Origin: Mycobacterium sp.
GTDB lineage: Bacteria > Actinomycetota > Actinomycetes > Mycobacteriales > Mycobacteriaceae
Length of the DNA stretch: 6,589 nucleotides
NCBI GenBank assembly: GCA_018882545.1
Contig: VERS01000127.1
Location: forward strand, 1 to 6,589
Reading direction: 5' to 3'
A program made the position numbers and the translations under genes. This document shows, in pieces, positions 1 through 6,164 of the stretch (the first letter of the stretch is position 1; the number at the start of each line of letters is the position of its first letter). The notes below the pieces were generated by a model. The model was not told the DNA's origin, did no database searches, and saw only the letters and a list, made by a program, of their open reading frames with translations.

Positions 1-907
1 CCAGTGGCCCGACCAGCGGCGCATCCCCGCCACTCCCGGCCCCCAGCCAGGACAGCAGATTGGAACCCATACCGCTCACCGCTCCACGCGGGACGGCCGC
101 CGTCATGGCTGGGGCCGCCATCGCCGGCGCGGCCGGGGTGAGGGCTGGGGCCTCATTGATCGCCGCGGGCACCGCGACCGACGCCGCCGATGGCTGGCTG
201 CCGCCGGCTGATTGATCGGGTGCGGGGTTCGGGTCGCCGGTAGCGCCGACGGGTGCAGGCGTCGGTTCGGCCGCTGCAGGGGAGACGGTCGTTGCGGCCG
301 GGGCGCCACCGGCGTTCCGCCCGGCAATTCCCGCGGAGTCGTCTCGCCGAGGCAGAGTGTTCGCCTCCGCGGAGTCTCCGCCTGCCCTGGATCGGCCCGG
401 CCTTGAGGGCTGGATCGACCGTCCCGTGCGCTCCGGTGCCGACGAACTCGCATCGGTTCCCGGCGCCGGATCGCTGCTATCGGCATCGGCCGACCCCGTG
501 TCTGTTGCGGAGCCGGTCGGCACCGCGGGGGAACTGTCGTCCGAGGAGGGCGGTGTGGCCTCCGAACCTGCACCGATGCGTCGCGAGCCCGCAGGACTTG
601 AGGCGTCCTGCCCGCCGGGCCGCGCCGTGGACTTCGACGCCGTTCCGGATGAGGCGTCCGAAGCGCTGGAGCCCGTCGATCCACCAGAGCCCGTGCTGTC
701 GGCGAAGGCCACCGGCACGGACACCACAGCCGAACCCACACCGAGGGCCACCGCCAAAGCCCCAACCCGTCCGATGTAGGACGCGCAGTTCAATGCGGAA
801 GGTTCGAACGCACCCACCGCGCGGCGTGAGTACTCGATCGTCCGGATCCGCCCCTTGGATGAGCGGCGGTGGCGGCCAGCAGACTGAGGCGACTGCGCAG
901 ATGACAT
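1..907 (-). CDS. Large exported surface protein, N-terminal part (cut by left edge)
   Basis: An open frame runs from ATG at 905-907 through 302 codons to the window edge with no stop. Residues 1-47 are basic (RHRR at 12-15, RR at 28-29), residues 48-66 form a hydrophobic segment (RVGALAVALGVGSAVVSV), and AFA at 67-69 before D70 is a good signal peptidase site, so the protein is probably exported. The block from S27 to A69 resembles the conserved N-terminus of a group of large mycobacterial secreted proteins (recalled, not searched). Residues 70 to about 265 are low-complexity Ser/Ala/Pro/Gly/Thr with scattered Asp and Arg, as in a wall-spanning linker. The segment near residues 285-302 (SNLLSWLGAGSGGDAPLVGP) resembles the point in such proteins where the folded C-terminal domain begins, so the function lies outside the window. 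The upstream GGGGAGGG lies only 3 nt from the ATG, which is short for a Shine-Dalgarno. Confidence 0.8.
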   Translation of the reverse strand, partial: MSSAQSPQSAGRHRRSSKGRIRTIEYSRRAVGAFEPSALNCASYIGRVGALAVALGVGSAVVSVPVAFADSTGSGGSTGSSASDASSGTASKSTARPGGQDASSPAGSRRIGAGSEATPPSSDDSSPAVPTGSATDTGSADADSSDPAPGTDASSSAPERTGRSIQPSRPGRSRAGGDSAEANTLPRRDDSAGIAGRNAGGAPAATTVSPAAAEPTPAPVGATGDPNPAPDQSAGGSQPSAASVAVPAAINEAPALTPAAPAMAAPAMTAAVPRGAVSGMGSNLLSWLGAGSGGDAPLVGPL

Positions 908-954
908 GAACCCTCCCCAATAACAACCCGAGGAGCTCCCTGCCCCCCGTTCGG

Positions 955-960
955 AACTTA
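955..960 (-). promoter_or_regulatory. Candidate -10 element for the exported protein gene
   Basis: On the minus strand the hexamer is TAAGTT, which fits the mycobacterial SigA -10 pattern TANNNT. It would place the transcription start near 948 and give a 5' leader of about 41 nt before the ATG at 907. No clear -35 is seen. The 968-994 inverted repeat covers the spacer and the -35 position, so a repressor or activator could act there. This is inferred from the pattern alone. Confidence 0.3.
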
Positions 961-967
961 ACACGGG

Positions 968-994
968 AAATCGGGTGAGGGGAAGACCCGATTT
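968..994. repeat. Inverted repeat, candidate operator or terminator hairpin
   Basis: AAATCGGGT at 968-976 and ACCCGATTT at 986-994 are perfect 9-bp inverted arms around a 9-nt loop (GAGGGGAAG). On the plus strand the right arm runs into five Ts (992-996), like a rho-independent terminator, but no plus-strand gene precedes it. On the minus strand it lies between the SDR stop (1140) and the start of the exported protein gene (907), just upstream of a candidate -10. It could therefore be an operator for that gene or a terminator with a weak U-tract for the SnoaL-SDR operon. Confidence 0.5.
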
Positions 995-1019
995 TTGCTA
1001 AACCTGTTGTGCTGCAATT

Positions 1020-1050
1020 AATTTCGCGTCAGAAATTTCATCGGGAAATT
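1020..1050. repeat. Clustered AATTTC/GAAATT half-sites in an AT-rich patch
   Basis: Four copies of one 6-bp half-site occur in 31 bases: AATTTC at 1020-1025, GAAATT at 1032-1037, AATTTC at 1034-1039 and GAAATT at 1045-1050. They form two inverted pairs with 6-nt and 5-nt spacers, joined by the palindrome GAAATTTC at 1032-1039. The patch is clearly AT-rich against the GC-rich surroundings. It lies upstream of the exported protein gene and could bind a dimeric regulator cooperatively, or a nucleoid protein such as Lsr2, which prefers AT-rich DNA. Confidence 0.45.
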
Positions 1051-1068
1051 GCGGAGGGGCCATTTCCG

Positions 1069-1132
1069 ACCCGGCCCGAAAGTACGCGGGAGCGTTCTGA
1101 GCAGGGCGGATCGCGGGCTTGATGGGCCGGGT
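1069..1132. repeat. Long-loop inverted repeat downstream of the SDR gene
   Basis: ACCCGGCCC at 1069-1077 and GGGCCGGGT at 1124-1132 are perfect 9-bp inverted arms separated by 46 nt. The structure starts 8 nt past the end of the minus-strand SDR gene (stop at 1140-1142), where a terminator or an mRNA 3'-end stem would be expected. There is no U-tract, which is common in high-GC actinobacteria. GC-rich arms can also pair by chance in this genome. Confidence 0.3.
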
Positions 1133-1139
1133 GGGCGCG

Positions 1140-2141
1140 CTATCGCCGGTCGGCACGCAAGCGAATCCACCACTTCGCCGCGGCGGCGATGGACTCCTCC
1201 ACCGGCGCAGGTTGCCAGCCGAGTTCGCGTACTGCCCTGCTGTGGTCCACCGGTGCCTCGGCCCGCATTAGCTGCAGCGCCTTGAGGTTCAGGCGTTCGT
1301 CGGTGCCGTTCATCCAGCCCTTCACCGATCCGAGGGCAGCCAACGCGTAAGCGACCGCCAGTGGAACAGTGCGTGCCGGTGGCGCGACCCCGGCCGCTTC
1401 GGCTGCGATCCGGACCACCTCGGCGTTACTGATCATTTTGTCCGACACCAGATATCGCTCGCCGATGCAGCCGTACTCGGCAGCCAGGGTCATGGCACGC
1501 GCGGCGTCTTCGACTCCGACCGCTTCCAGGTCGATACCGCCCAGGATGAACGGCAGCTTGCCGAACGCCGCGCCGGCGATGATCGCCCCGTGCGGGGTGC
1601 GCCCCCAATCGCCCGGACCGTAGGTTGTCGCCACGCACATCGCAACAGCCGGCAATTCCCCGGCGCGGGCGCGGCTGAGCACCATCTGCTCGGCCAACAC
1701 CCGGGAGCGCACATAGTGGCTGAGCGATCCCAAGTCGGCGATCTCATCGGCTTCGGTTGCGAGGTAACCGCGCCGACGTCCCACGGTGGCGTAGCTGCTG
1801 GTGAAGATGAAGCGGCGCAGCGGTTCTGCGGCGTGTACAGCGCAGGCAACGTCGAGCACGTTGCGGGTTCCCTCGACGTTGGTGCGGTACAGCGGCGCCG
1901 GGTCGGACAGCCAGGCGCGAGTGTCGACGACGCAGTAGTACACATCGTCGCATCCGGTCATCGCCGCGCGCAGGACGTCGTCGTCCCAGATGTCGCCGAT
2001 GAACCGTTGCACCCTCAGGTCGTCGATCCCGATCGTCGTGGCGTTGGGCCGCACCATGACTCGCACATCATGTCCGGCTTGAGCGAGTTGACGCGTGACG
2101 TGACTGCCCAGGTAGCCGTTGGCGCCGATGACCAGTTTCAC
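1140..2141 (-). CDS. Extended SDR, NAD(P)-dependent epimerase/dehydratase-like (Rv0139-like)
   Basis: This is a 333-aa Rossmann-fold oxidoreductase of the extended/atypical SDR type, near dihydroflavonol-reductase and 3-beta-HSD-like enzymes. The nucleotide-binding motif GANGYLG is at residues 6-12, D50 (GDIWD) follows the third strand, NVEGTRNVL is at 88-96, the catalytic Ser region FTSSYATVG at 113-121, and the active-site helix is YVRSRVLAE at 143-151. The catalytic Tyr is Y143, but the Lys of YxxxK is Arg (R147; codon CGG at 1701-1703). VGVEDAARAM at 208-217 is typical of this group. The start is GTG at 2139-2141, overlapping the TGA of the upstream SnoaL-like gene as GTGA, so translation is probably coupled. 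Order and orientation match M. tuberculosis Rv0138-Rv0139 (recalled). The substrate is not identifiable; a steroid, lipid or sugar-nucleotide substrate is possible. Confidence 0.9.
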   Translation of the reverse strand: MKLVIGANGYLGSHVTRQLAQAGHDVRVMVRPNATTIGIDDLRVQRFIGDIWDDDVLRAAMTGCDDVYYCVVDTRAWLSDPAPLYRTNVEGTRNVLDVACAVHAAEPLRRFIFTSSYATVGRRRGYLATEADEIADLGSLSHYVRSRVLAEQMVLSRARAGELPAVAMCVATTYGPGDWGRTPHGAIIAGAAFGKLPFILGGIDLEAVGVEDAARAMTLAAEYGCIGERYLVSDKMISNAEVVRIAAEAAGVAPPARTVPLAVAYALAALGSVKGWMNGTDERLNLKALQLMRAEAPVDHSRAVRELGWQPAPVEESIAAAAKWWIRLRADRR

Positions 2142-2641
2142 GAAGCCCCGCCGTTGCGGCGCATCCAGACCGCAGCTTCCTCATCGAGGGTGCCGAGCTC
2201 GGCGGCCTTGCGACACCACTTCATTCCGGCGGCCATGAACCGCAGTGGGTTGTAGATGTCCTCCTGGCGGCTCCACAGGCCGTTTCCGGCGTAGGTGATG
2301 ATCGAGATGTTGGTGGCGCTGATGATCGTGCCGTCACCTGGATCGCGCAGTGGGTTGTCCAGTTCGCAGATCACCCTGCTCGTCTCGTCATCGATGACGT
2401 GCCAGCGGGACGGGAAGGCGGTCATATGGCTGCCTGGGAAGGTGGTCATGGTTCGGTAGATCCAGTCCCGGACCGCGGCGCGGCCCCTCATGGTGCCCAT
2501 CGCGTGTTCGACGTAGTCCACGTCGTCGGTGTAGTGCGCCACCCAGGCGTCCCAGTTGTGGGAGCGGGCGGCCTGGTCGACCTCGGCCTCGAAGGTGGCG
2601 AACGCGGCGTCGAGTTCAGCGCGGGAGAAGCGAGCACTCAC
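2138..2641 (-). CDS. SnoaL/NTF2-like protein (Rv0138-like)
   Basis: This is a 167-aa single-domain protein of the SnoaL/NTF2-like alpha+beta cone fold, a family of small cyclases, isomerases, hydratases and non-catalytic binding proteins. The family pattern is visible: an N-terminal helix (residues 6-27), WDAWVAHYTDDVDYVEHAMG at 30-49, RGRAAVRDWI at 52-61, and ISATNISIITY near 122-132. The C-terminal 25 residues are helical and charged. The start chosen is GTG at 2639-2641, because it gives the 167-aa length I recall for Rv0138 and begins just before the first conserved helix. An in-frame GTG at 2681-2683 would add 14 residues. No Shine-Dalgarno is seen at either. It overlaps the SDR gene by 4 nt and is divergent from msrBA. 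It probably works with the SDR; the reaction is unknown. Confidence 0.85.
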   Translation of the reverse strand: MSARFSRAELDAAFATFEAEVDQAARSHNWDAWVAHYTDDVDYVEHAMGTMRGRAAVRDWIYRTMTTFPGSHMTAFPSRWHVIDDETSRVICELDNPLRDPGDGTIISATNISIITYAGNGLWSRQEDIYNPLRFMAAGMKWCRKAAELGTLDEEAAVWMRRNGGAS

Positions 2642-2776
2642 AGCACGAACTAGAGCATGCCCGCCGCGGGTTGTCGAGGACACACCGGCGTGGACCCAGC
2701 GGCGAGGATGACGAGTCTGTAACCGGCTAGACCACGGCGGGCGCGACGGCGGTAATCCGCGCACACTGGAACGGGT

Positions 2777-3724
2777 ATGTACAGCAAAAATCACCTGACA
2801 CCCGAGCAGCATCGGGTCACTCAGCGCAACGGGACCGAACCGGCGTTCACCGGTGCGTACTGGGATCACCACGAACCCGGTATCTACGTCGACGTCGTCT
2901 CCGGGGAACCGCTGTTCGCCTCGGTCGACAAGTTCGACAGCGGGACGGGCTGGCCGAGTTTCACCAAGCCCATCGGTAACGTGGTCACCAGACGCGATTT
3001 CACGCTTCTGTTCCCTCGTGTGGAGGTGCGCTCGGCGCAAGCGGACAGCCATCTGGGTCACGTCTTCCGGGACGGCCCGCGTGACCGCGGCGGTCGGCGA
3101 TACTGCATCAACTCCGCGGCGCTGCGGTTCGTGCACCGCGACGACCTGCAGGAGCAGGGGTACGGCGATCTCGTCGTGCTGTTCGACAATGGAGGAAGCG
3201 AACTGGAGGAACAGATGACTGAGTACAAGAAAGCGATCCTGGCCGGCGGCTGCTTCTGGGGCATGCAGGATCTGATCCGCCGCCAACCCGGGGTGGTGTC
3301 AACACGGGTGGGCTACACCGGCGGGCAGAACGCCAACGCCACCTACCGCAACCACCCCGGCCACGCCGAGGCCGTCGAGATCATTTATAACCCGGCCGGC
3401 ACCGACTACCGAACCCTGCTGGAGTTCTTCTTCCAGATCCACGACCCGACCACTAAGAATCGCCAGGGTAACGACGTCGGCACCAGCTACCGCTCGGCGA
3501 TCTTCTACCTCGATGAGGAACAACGGCAGGTGGCTCTGGACACCATCGCCGACGTCGAGGCCTCCGGACTGTGGCCGGGCAAGGTGGTCACCGAGGTGAT
3601 CCCGGCGTCGGAATTCTGGGAGGCCGAGCCGGAACATCAGGACTACCTGCTGCGCATCCCGAACGGATACACCTGCCACTACCCGCGGCCGGGGTGGAAG
3701 TTAACGCGGCGCGAGACGGTGTAG
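2777..3724 (+). CDS. msrBA: Bifunctional methionine sulfoxide reductase, MsrB-MsrA fusion
   Basis: This is a 315-aa fusion that reduces both diastereomers of methionine sulfoxide: MsrB (R form) at about residues 5-135 and MsrA (S form) at about 150-312. MsrB motifs are [10 protein letters not shown] (7-16), SGTGWPSF (55-62), HLGHVF (92-97) and RYCIN with catalytic C110. MsrA motifs are GGCFWG with catalytic C159, GYTGG (179-183), HAEAVEI (196-202), [14 protein letters not shown] (230-243), EPEHQDYL (284-291) and YTCHY with C300. C159 and C300 are 141 residues apart, the same spacing as Cys13/Cys154 of M. tuberculosis MsrA (Rv0137c; recalled). The whole protein has only these three cysteines. 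There is no signal peptide, so it is cytosolic. ATG at 2777 is preceded by only a weak purine stretch (GGAACGGG). It is divergent from the SnoaL gene and convergent with the next gene, with 14 nt between stops. Confidence 0.95.
   Translation: MYSKNHLTPEQHRVTQRNGTEPAFTGAYWDHHEPGIYVDVVSGEPLFASVDKFDSGTGWPSFTKPIGNVVTRRDFTLLFPRVEVRSAQADSHLGHVFRDGPRDRGGRRYCINSAALRFVHRDDLQEQGYGDLVVLFDNGGSELEEQMTEYKKAILAGGCFWGMQDLIRRQPGVVSTRVGYTGGQNANATYRNHPGHAEAVEIIYNPAGTDYRTLLEFFFQIHDPTTKNRQGNDVGTSYRSAIFYLDEEQRQVALDTIADVEASGLWPGKVVTEVIPASEFWEAEPEHQDYLLRIPNGYTCHYPRPGWKLTRRETV
3205..3217 (+). promoter_or_regulatory. Internal Shine-Dalgarno and ATG at the MsrA boundary
   Basis: GGAGGA at 3205-3210 lies about 5 nt before an in-frame ATG at 3215-3217 (Met147 of the fusion), exactly where a stand-alone MsrA would begin ([16 protein letters not shown]). 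A second GGAGGA is at 3191-3196. This site is stronger than the one at the msrB start, so the MsrA half may also be made alone. It may instead be the relic of two separate genes that fused. Confidence 0.5.
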
Positions 3725-3738
3725 CCCCCAGCGCACGA

Positions 3739-4035
3739 TCACTGCTGGGCGAGCTTCATGCTCAGTCCGAGTTGACCGTTGTCCACCGACTCCACGGTGA
3801 TGACGACTCCGCGGGTTTCACCGCCTGCCGTCACCGAGCAGGTGACCGATGCGCCCGGTGCAGACGCCAGATCACCCGGACACACCACCGCGTCCGGGAC
3901 CGCACCGGCCTCCGAGGCGATTTGAGAGCTGATCATCTCTTGCAGTTCGGCAGCGCTGACGGATGCTGAGGCGATCCCGGCACCGGCGCTGAGCGCGAGC
4001 AGAGATCCAGAGGCCAGTGCGAGGAGCTTCTTCAT
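3739..4035 (-). CDS. Small exported DUF4333-like protein
   Basis: This is a 98-aa exported protein. Residues 1-24 form a signal peptide: MKK, a hydrophobic core LLALASGSLLALSAGAG, and an ASA cleavage site at 22-24. The mature part starts with a helix (AAELQEMISSQIASEAG, 28-44) followed by a beta-rich domain with CPGDL at 52-56 and TCSV at 65-68. C52 and C66 are the only cysteines and could form a disulfide after export. This arrangement matches DUF4333, small actinobacterial secreted or lipoprotein domains of unknown function. No lipobox is seen, so it is probably secreted rather than lipid-anchored. The ATG at 4033-4035 is chosen because the signal peptide begins there; a longer frame up to 4248 would hide it and overlap the divergent gene. 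There is no Shine-Dalgarno. It is convergent with msrBA. Confidence 0.85.
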   Translation of the reverse strand: MKKLLALASGSLLALSAGAGIASASVSAAELQEMISSQIASEAGAVPDAVVCPGDLASAPGASVTCSVTAGGETRGVVITVESVDNGQLGLSMKLAQQ

Positions 4036-4042
4036 CGCACCG

Positions 4043-4048
4043 AAGCTA
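4043..4048 (-). promoter_or_regulatory. Candidate -10 for leaderless transcription of the DUF4333-like gene
   Basis: The minus-strand hexamer TAGCTT fits TANNNT and ends 7 nt before the ATG at 4035. That spacing puts the transcription start on the ATG itself. The absence of any Shine-Dalgarno agrees with a leaderless mRNA, which is common in mycobacteria. Confidence 0.4.
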
Positions 4049-4184
4049 CACGCGCGACGGGCCGGCGGTGGGGCTCCCTGGACGAATCGGTAGCCGCGGA
4101 GTGGACACGACCTGAGAGTCAGCGCCACCGGCGGCGCGGTGAGCCAGATTGCCGGGCACCGCGCGGGCGACCTCCAGCTCTGGA

Positions 4185-4190
4185 TATTGT
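4185..4190 (+). promoter_or_regulatory. Candidate -10 for the 4224 gene and methyltransferase operon
   Basis: TATTGT fits TANNNT and would start transcription near 4197, giving a leader of about 27 nt that contains the GAGGAG ribosome site at 4212-4217. No convincing -35 is seen. It lies in the 188-nt divergent gap shared with the DUF4333-like gene. Confidence 0.35.
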
Positions 4191-4223
4191 TGGCCCGACG
4201 AATCCCCAGTCGAGGAGTAAGCC

Positions 4224-4640
4224 ATGCGAGTCGTCGCCTTCGCCCCATCGTTGAGCGCCGTAGAGGAGGCCGCCGGTGGTATCGCGGTTAAGGGCTTCCC
4301 GATGACCTGCTGCTATGTGAACAATTTCCCCGCGCAGATCACCGTCCCGATGGTGGTGGCAGTCACCGCACTGGGCGGTACCGACTACGACCCCGTCAAG
4401 GTCATCGTCGCCACCTCACCGGAGGGGGAGCGGGTGGGCAGCCTCGAGTGGGCCTGGCATTGGGACGACAACCCGCCGACGCCCGTCAAGTTCAGGGTGT
4501 TCACCCAGTACCTGCCGATGCGCGTTGAGCAGCCGGGCGTCTACACCCTGGGCCTCTATGACAGCCTGACCGACACCCACAGCGAGCACCTGTTCCCCCT
4601 GCCGGTCCTCAAGAACAGCCAACTCCTACGCAACCGCTGA
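4224..4640 (+). CDS. Small beta-rich protein of unknown function (possibly DUF6941-like)
   Basis: This is a 138-aa protein with no signal peptide or membrane segment. The start is well supported: GAGGAG at 4212-4217, 6 nt before the ATG. Alternating hydrophobic stretches suggest a beta sandwich: RVVAFAPSL (2-10), ITVPMVVAVTAL (39-50), PVKVIVATSPEGERVGSLEW (57-76), VKFRVFTQYLPMRVEQPGVY (88-107) and the edge strand YTLGLYD (107-113). A Cys pair sits at 29-30. The plan (an N-terminal strand with an overview phrase, a central 'sequence plus effect' strand, then 'G-x-Y' and a C-terminal LFPLPV strand) recalls DUF6941 proteins, but I cannot confirm membership. It ends 31 nt before the methyltransferase on the same strand, so the two are probably co-transcribed and functionally linked. 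The C-terminal tail NSQLLRNR is polar and basic. Confidence 0.85.
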   Translation: MRVVAFAPSLSAVEEAAGGIAVKGFPMTCCYVNNFPAQITVPMVVAVTALGGTDYDPVKVIVATSPEGERVGSLEWAWHWDDNPPTPVKFRVFTQYLPMRVEQPGVYTLGLYDSLTDTHSEHLFPLPVLKNSQLLRNR

Positions 4641-4659
4641 GTCGCTTATCTCACCTTAG

Positions 4660-5886
<1,227 letters not shown>

Positions 5887-5889
5887 CAC

Positions 5890-5907
5890 CCGGCGAACGT
5901 TCGCCGG
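5890..5907. repeat. 18-bp perfect palindrome just after the methyltransferase stop
   Basis: CCGGCGAACGTTCGCCGG is a perfect palindrome starting 4 nt after the stop codon (5884-5886). In RNA it would form a 6-bp CCGGCG/CGCCGG stem with an AACGUU loop. No U-run follows directly, although TTGGTTT comes about 6 nt later. It is either a terminator of the 4224-5886 operon or a protein-binding site. Confidence 0.55.
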
Positions 5908-5913
5908 TGAGAT

Positions 5914-5930
5914 TGGTTTCCGGAAAACCA
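5914..5930. repeat. Second palindrome, TTTCCGGAAA core
   Basis: TTTCCGGAAA at 5917-5926 is perfectly palindromic. Flanking TGG (5914-5916) pairs with CCA (5928-5930) if A5927 is bulged. It lies 6 nt after the 5890-5907 palindrome. The pair could be a tandem operator for the downstream gene or a compound terminator. Confidence 0.4.
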
Positions 5931-5982
5931 CAGCTGGTAGCACTTCCGCTTGTGGTGTGACCTTTGCTGGGTCGCTCAACAG

Positions 5983-6009
5983 GGCCCATCTGATTGGGCC
6001 AACTGGCCC
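5983..6009 (+). repeat. Two mutually exclusive hairpins
   Basis: GGCCCA (5983-5988) can pair with TGGGCC (5995-6000) around loop TCTGAT. The same middle segment GGGCC (5996-6000) can pair with GGCCC (6005-6009) around loop AACT. Only one can form at a time, which is the geometry of an attenuator switch. It would matter only if a transcript starts upstream of it; the best -10 candidate lies downstream at 6064. Confidence 0.3.
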
Positions 6010-6063
6010 CCCTCACCGCCCCCCGACGAACCTCCTCAGTTCGGTTCGGGCATTACTTTCGGT

Positions 6064-6069
6064 TACACT
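6064..6069 (+). promoter_or_regulatory. Candidate -10 upstream of the 13-codon frame and KAS III-like gene
   Basis: TACACT fits TANNNT. TTCGGT at 6040-6045 is a weak -35 candidate 18 nt upstream. A second TANNNT (TACTTT, 6054-6059) lies 4 nt before it. Transcription would start near 6076, giving a leader of about 45 nt to the GTG at 6123. Confidence 0.35.
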
Positions 6070-6122
6070 CAGGCTCTACTCAGGGATTTCCCACCCCCGC
6101 CTTGCCTTTCAAGGAGTATCCA

Positions 6123-6164
6123 GTGCCCCGTTCGATGGCCCCGGCTGATTGCGGGGACTGCTGA
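6123..6164 (+). CDS. Candidate 13-aa leader ORF coupled to the KAS III-like gene
   Basis: A GTG at 6123-6125 follows a strong Shine-Dalgarno, AAGGAG at 6111-6116, with 6-nt spacing. The frame encodes 13 residues (M/VPRSMAPADCGDC) and stops with TGA at 6162-6164, whose last base is the first base of the next gene's ATG (TGATG). The KAS III-like start itself has only a weak site (GGGG at 6153-6156), so ribosomes finishing the short frame could restart there. It may be a coupling or leader peptide, with Cys in the last part, or the true small product. It could also be a chance frame using a good ribosome site. No other residues or family suggest a function. Confidence 0.4.
   Translation: MPRSMAPADCGDC

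Noticed and set aside
103..926. Overlapping frames on both strands inside the exported protein region (including minus 477-926 and plus 357-779).
   Set aside because: They are Arg/Pro-rich shadow frames of GC-rich DNA. The frame from 907 has a signal peptide and coherent composition.
1590..2255. Plus-strand frame opposite the SDR.
   Set aside because: It is a shadow of the SDR gene, with no motifs and composition atypical of a protein.
2642..3286. Upstream extension of the SnoaL-like frame to an ATG at 3286, which would give 382 aa.
   Set aside because: The extension lies opposite msrBA and has no family resemblance. The GTG at 2641 gives a protein of the family's usual length (167 aa).
3725..3738. 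A dedicated terminator between the convergent msrBA and DUF4333-like genes.
   Set aside because: Only 14 nt separate the stops and no hairpin is present there, so any termination must occur inside the opposite gene.
4036..4248. Longer minus-strand start for the DUF4333-like gene.
   Set aside because: It would bury a clear signal peptide in the middle and overlap the start of the well-supported 4224 gene.
6123..6164. The short frame as a RiPP precursor peptide.
   Set aside because: Thirteen residues leave no room for leader plus core, and no modifying enzyme other than the distant methyltransferase is seen. The leader-ORF reading is simpler.
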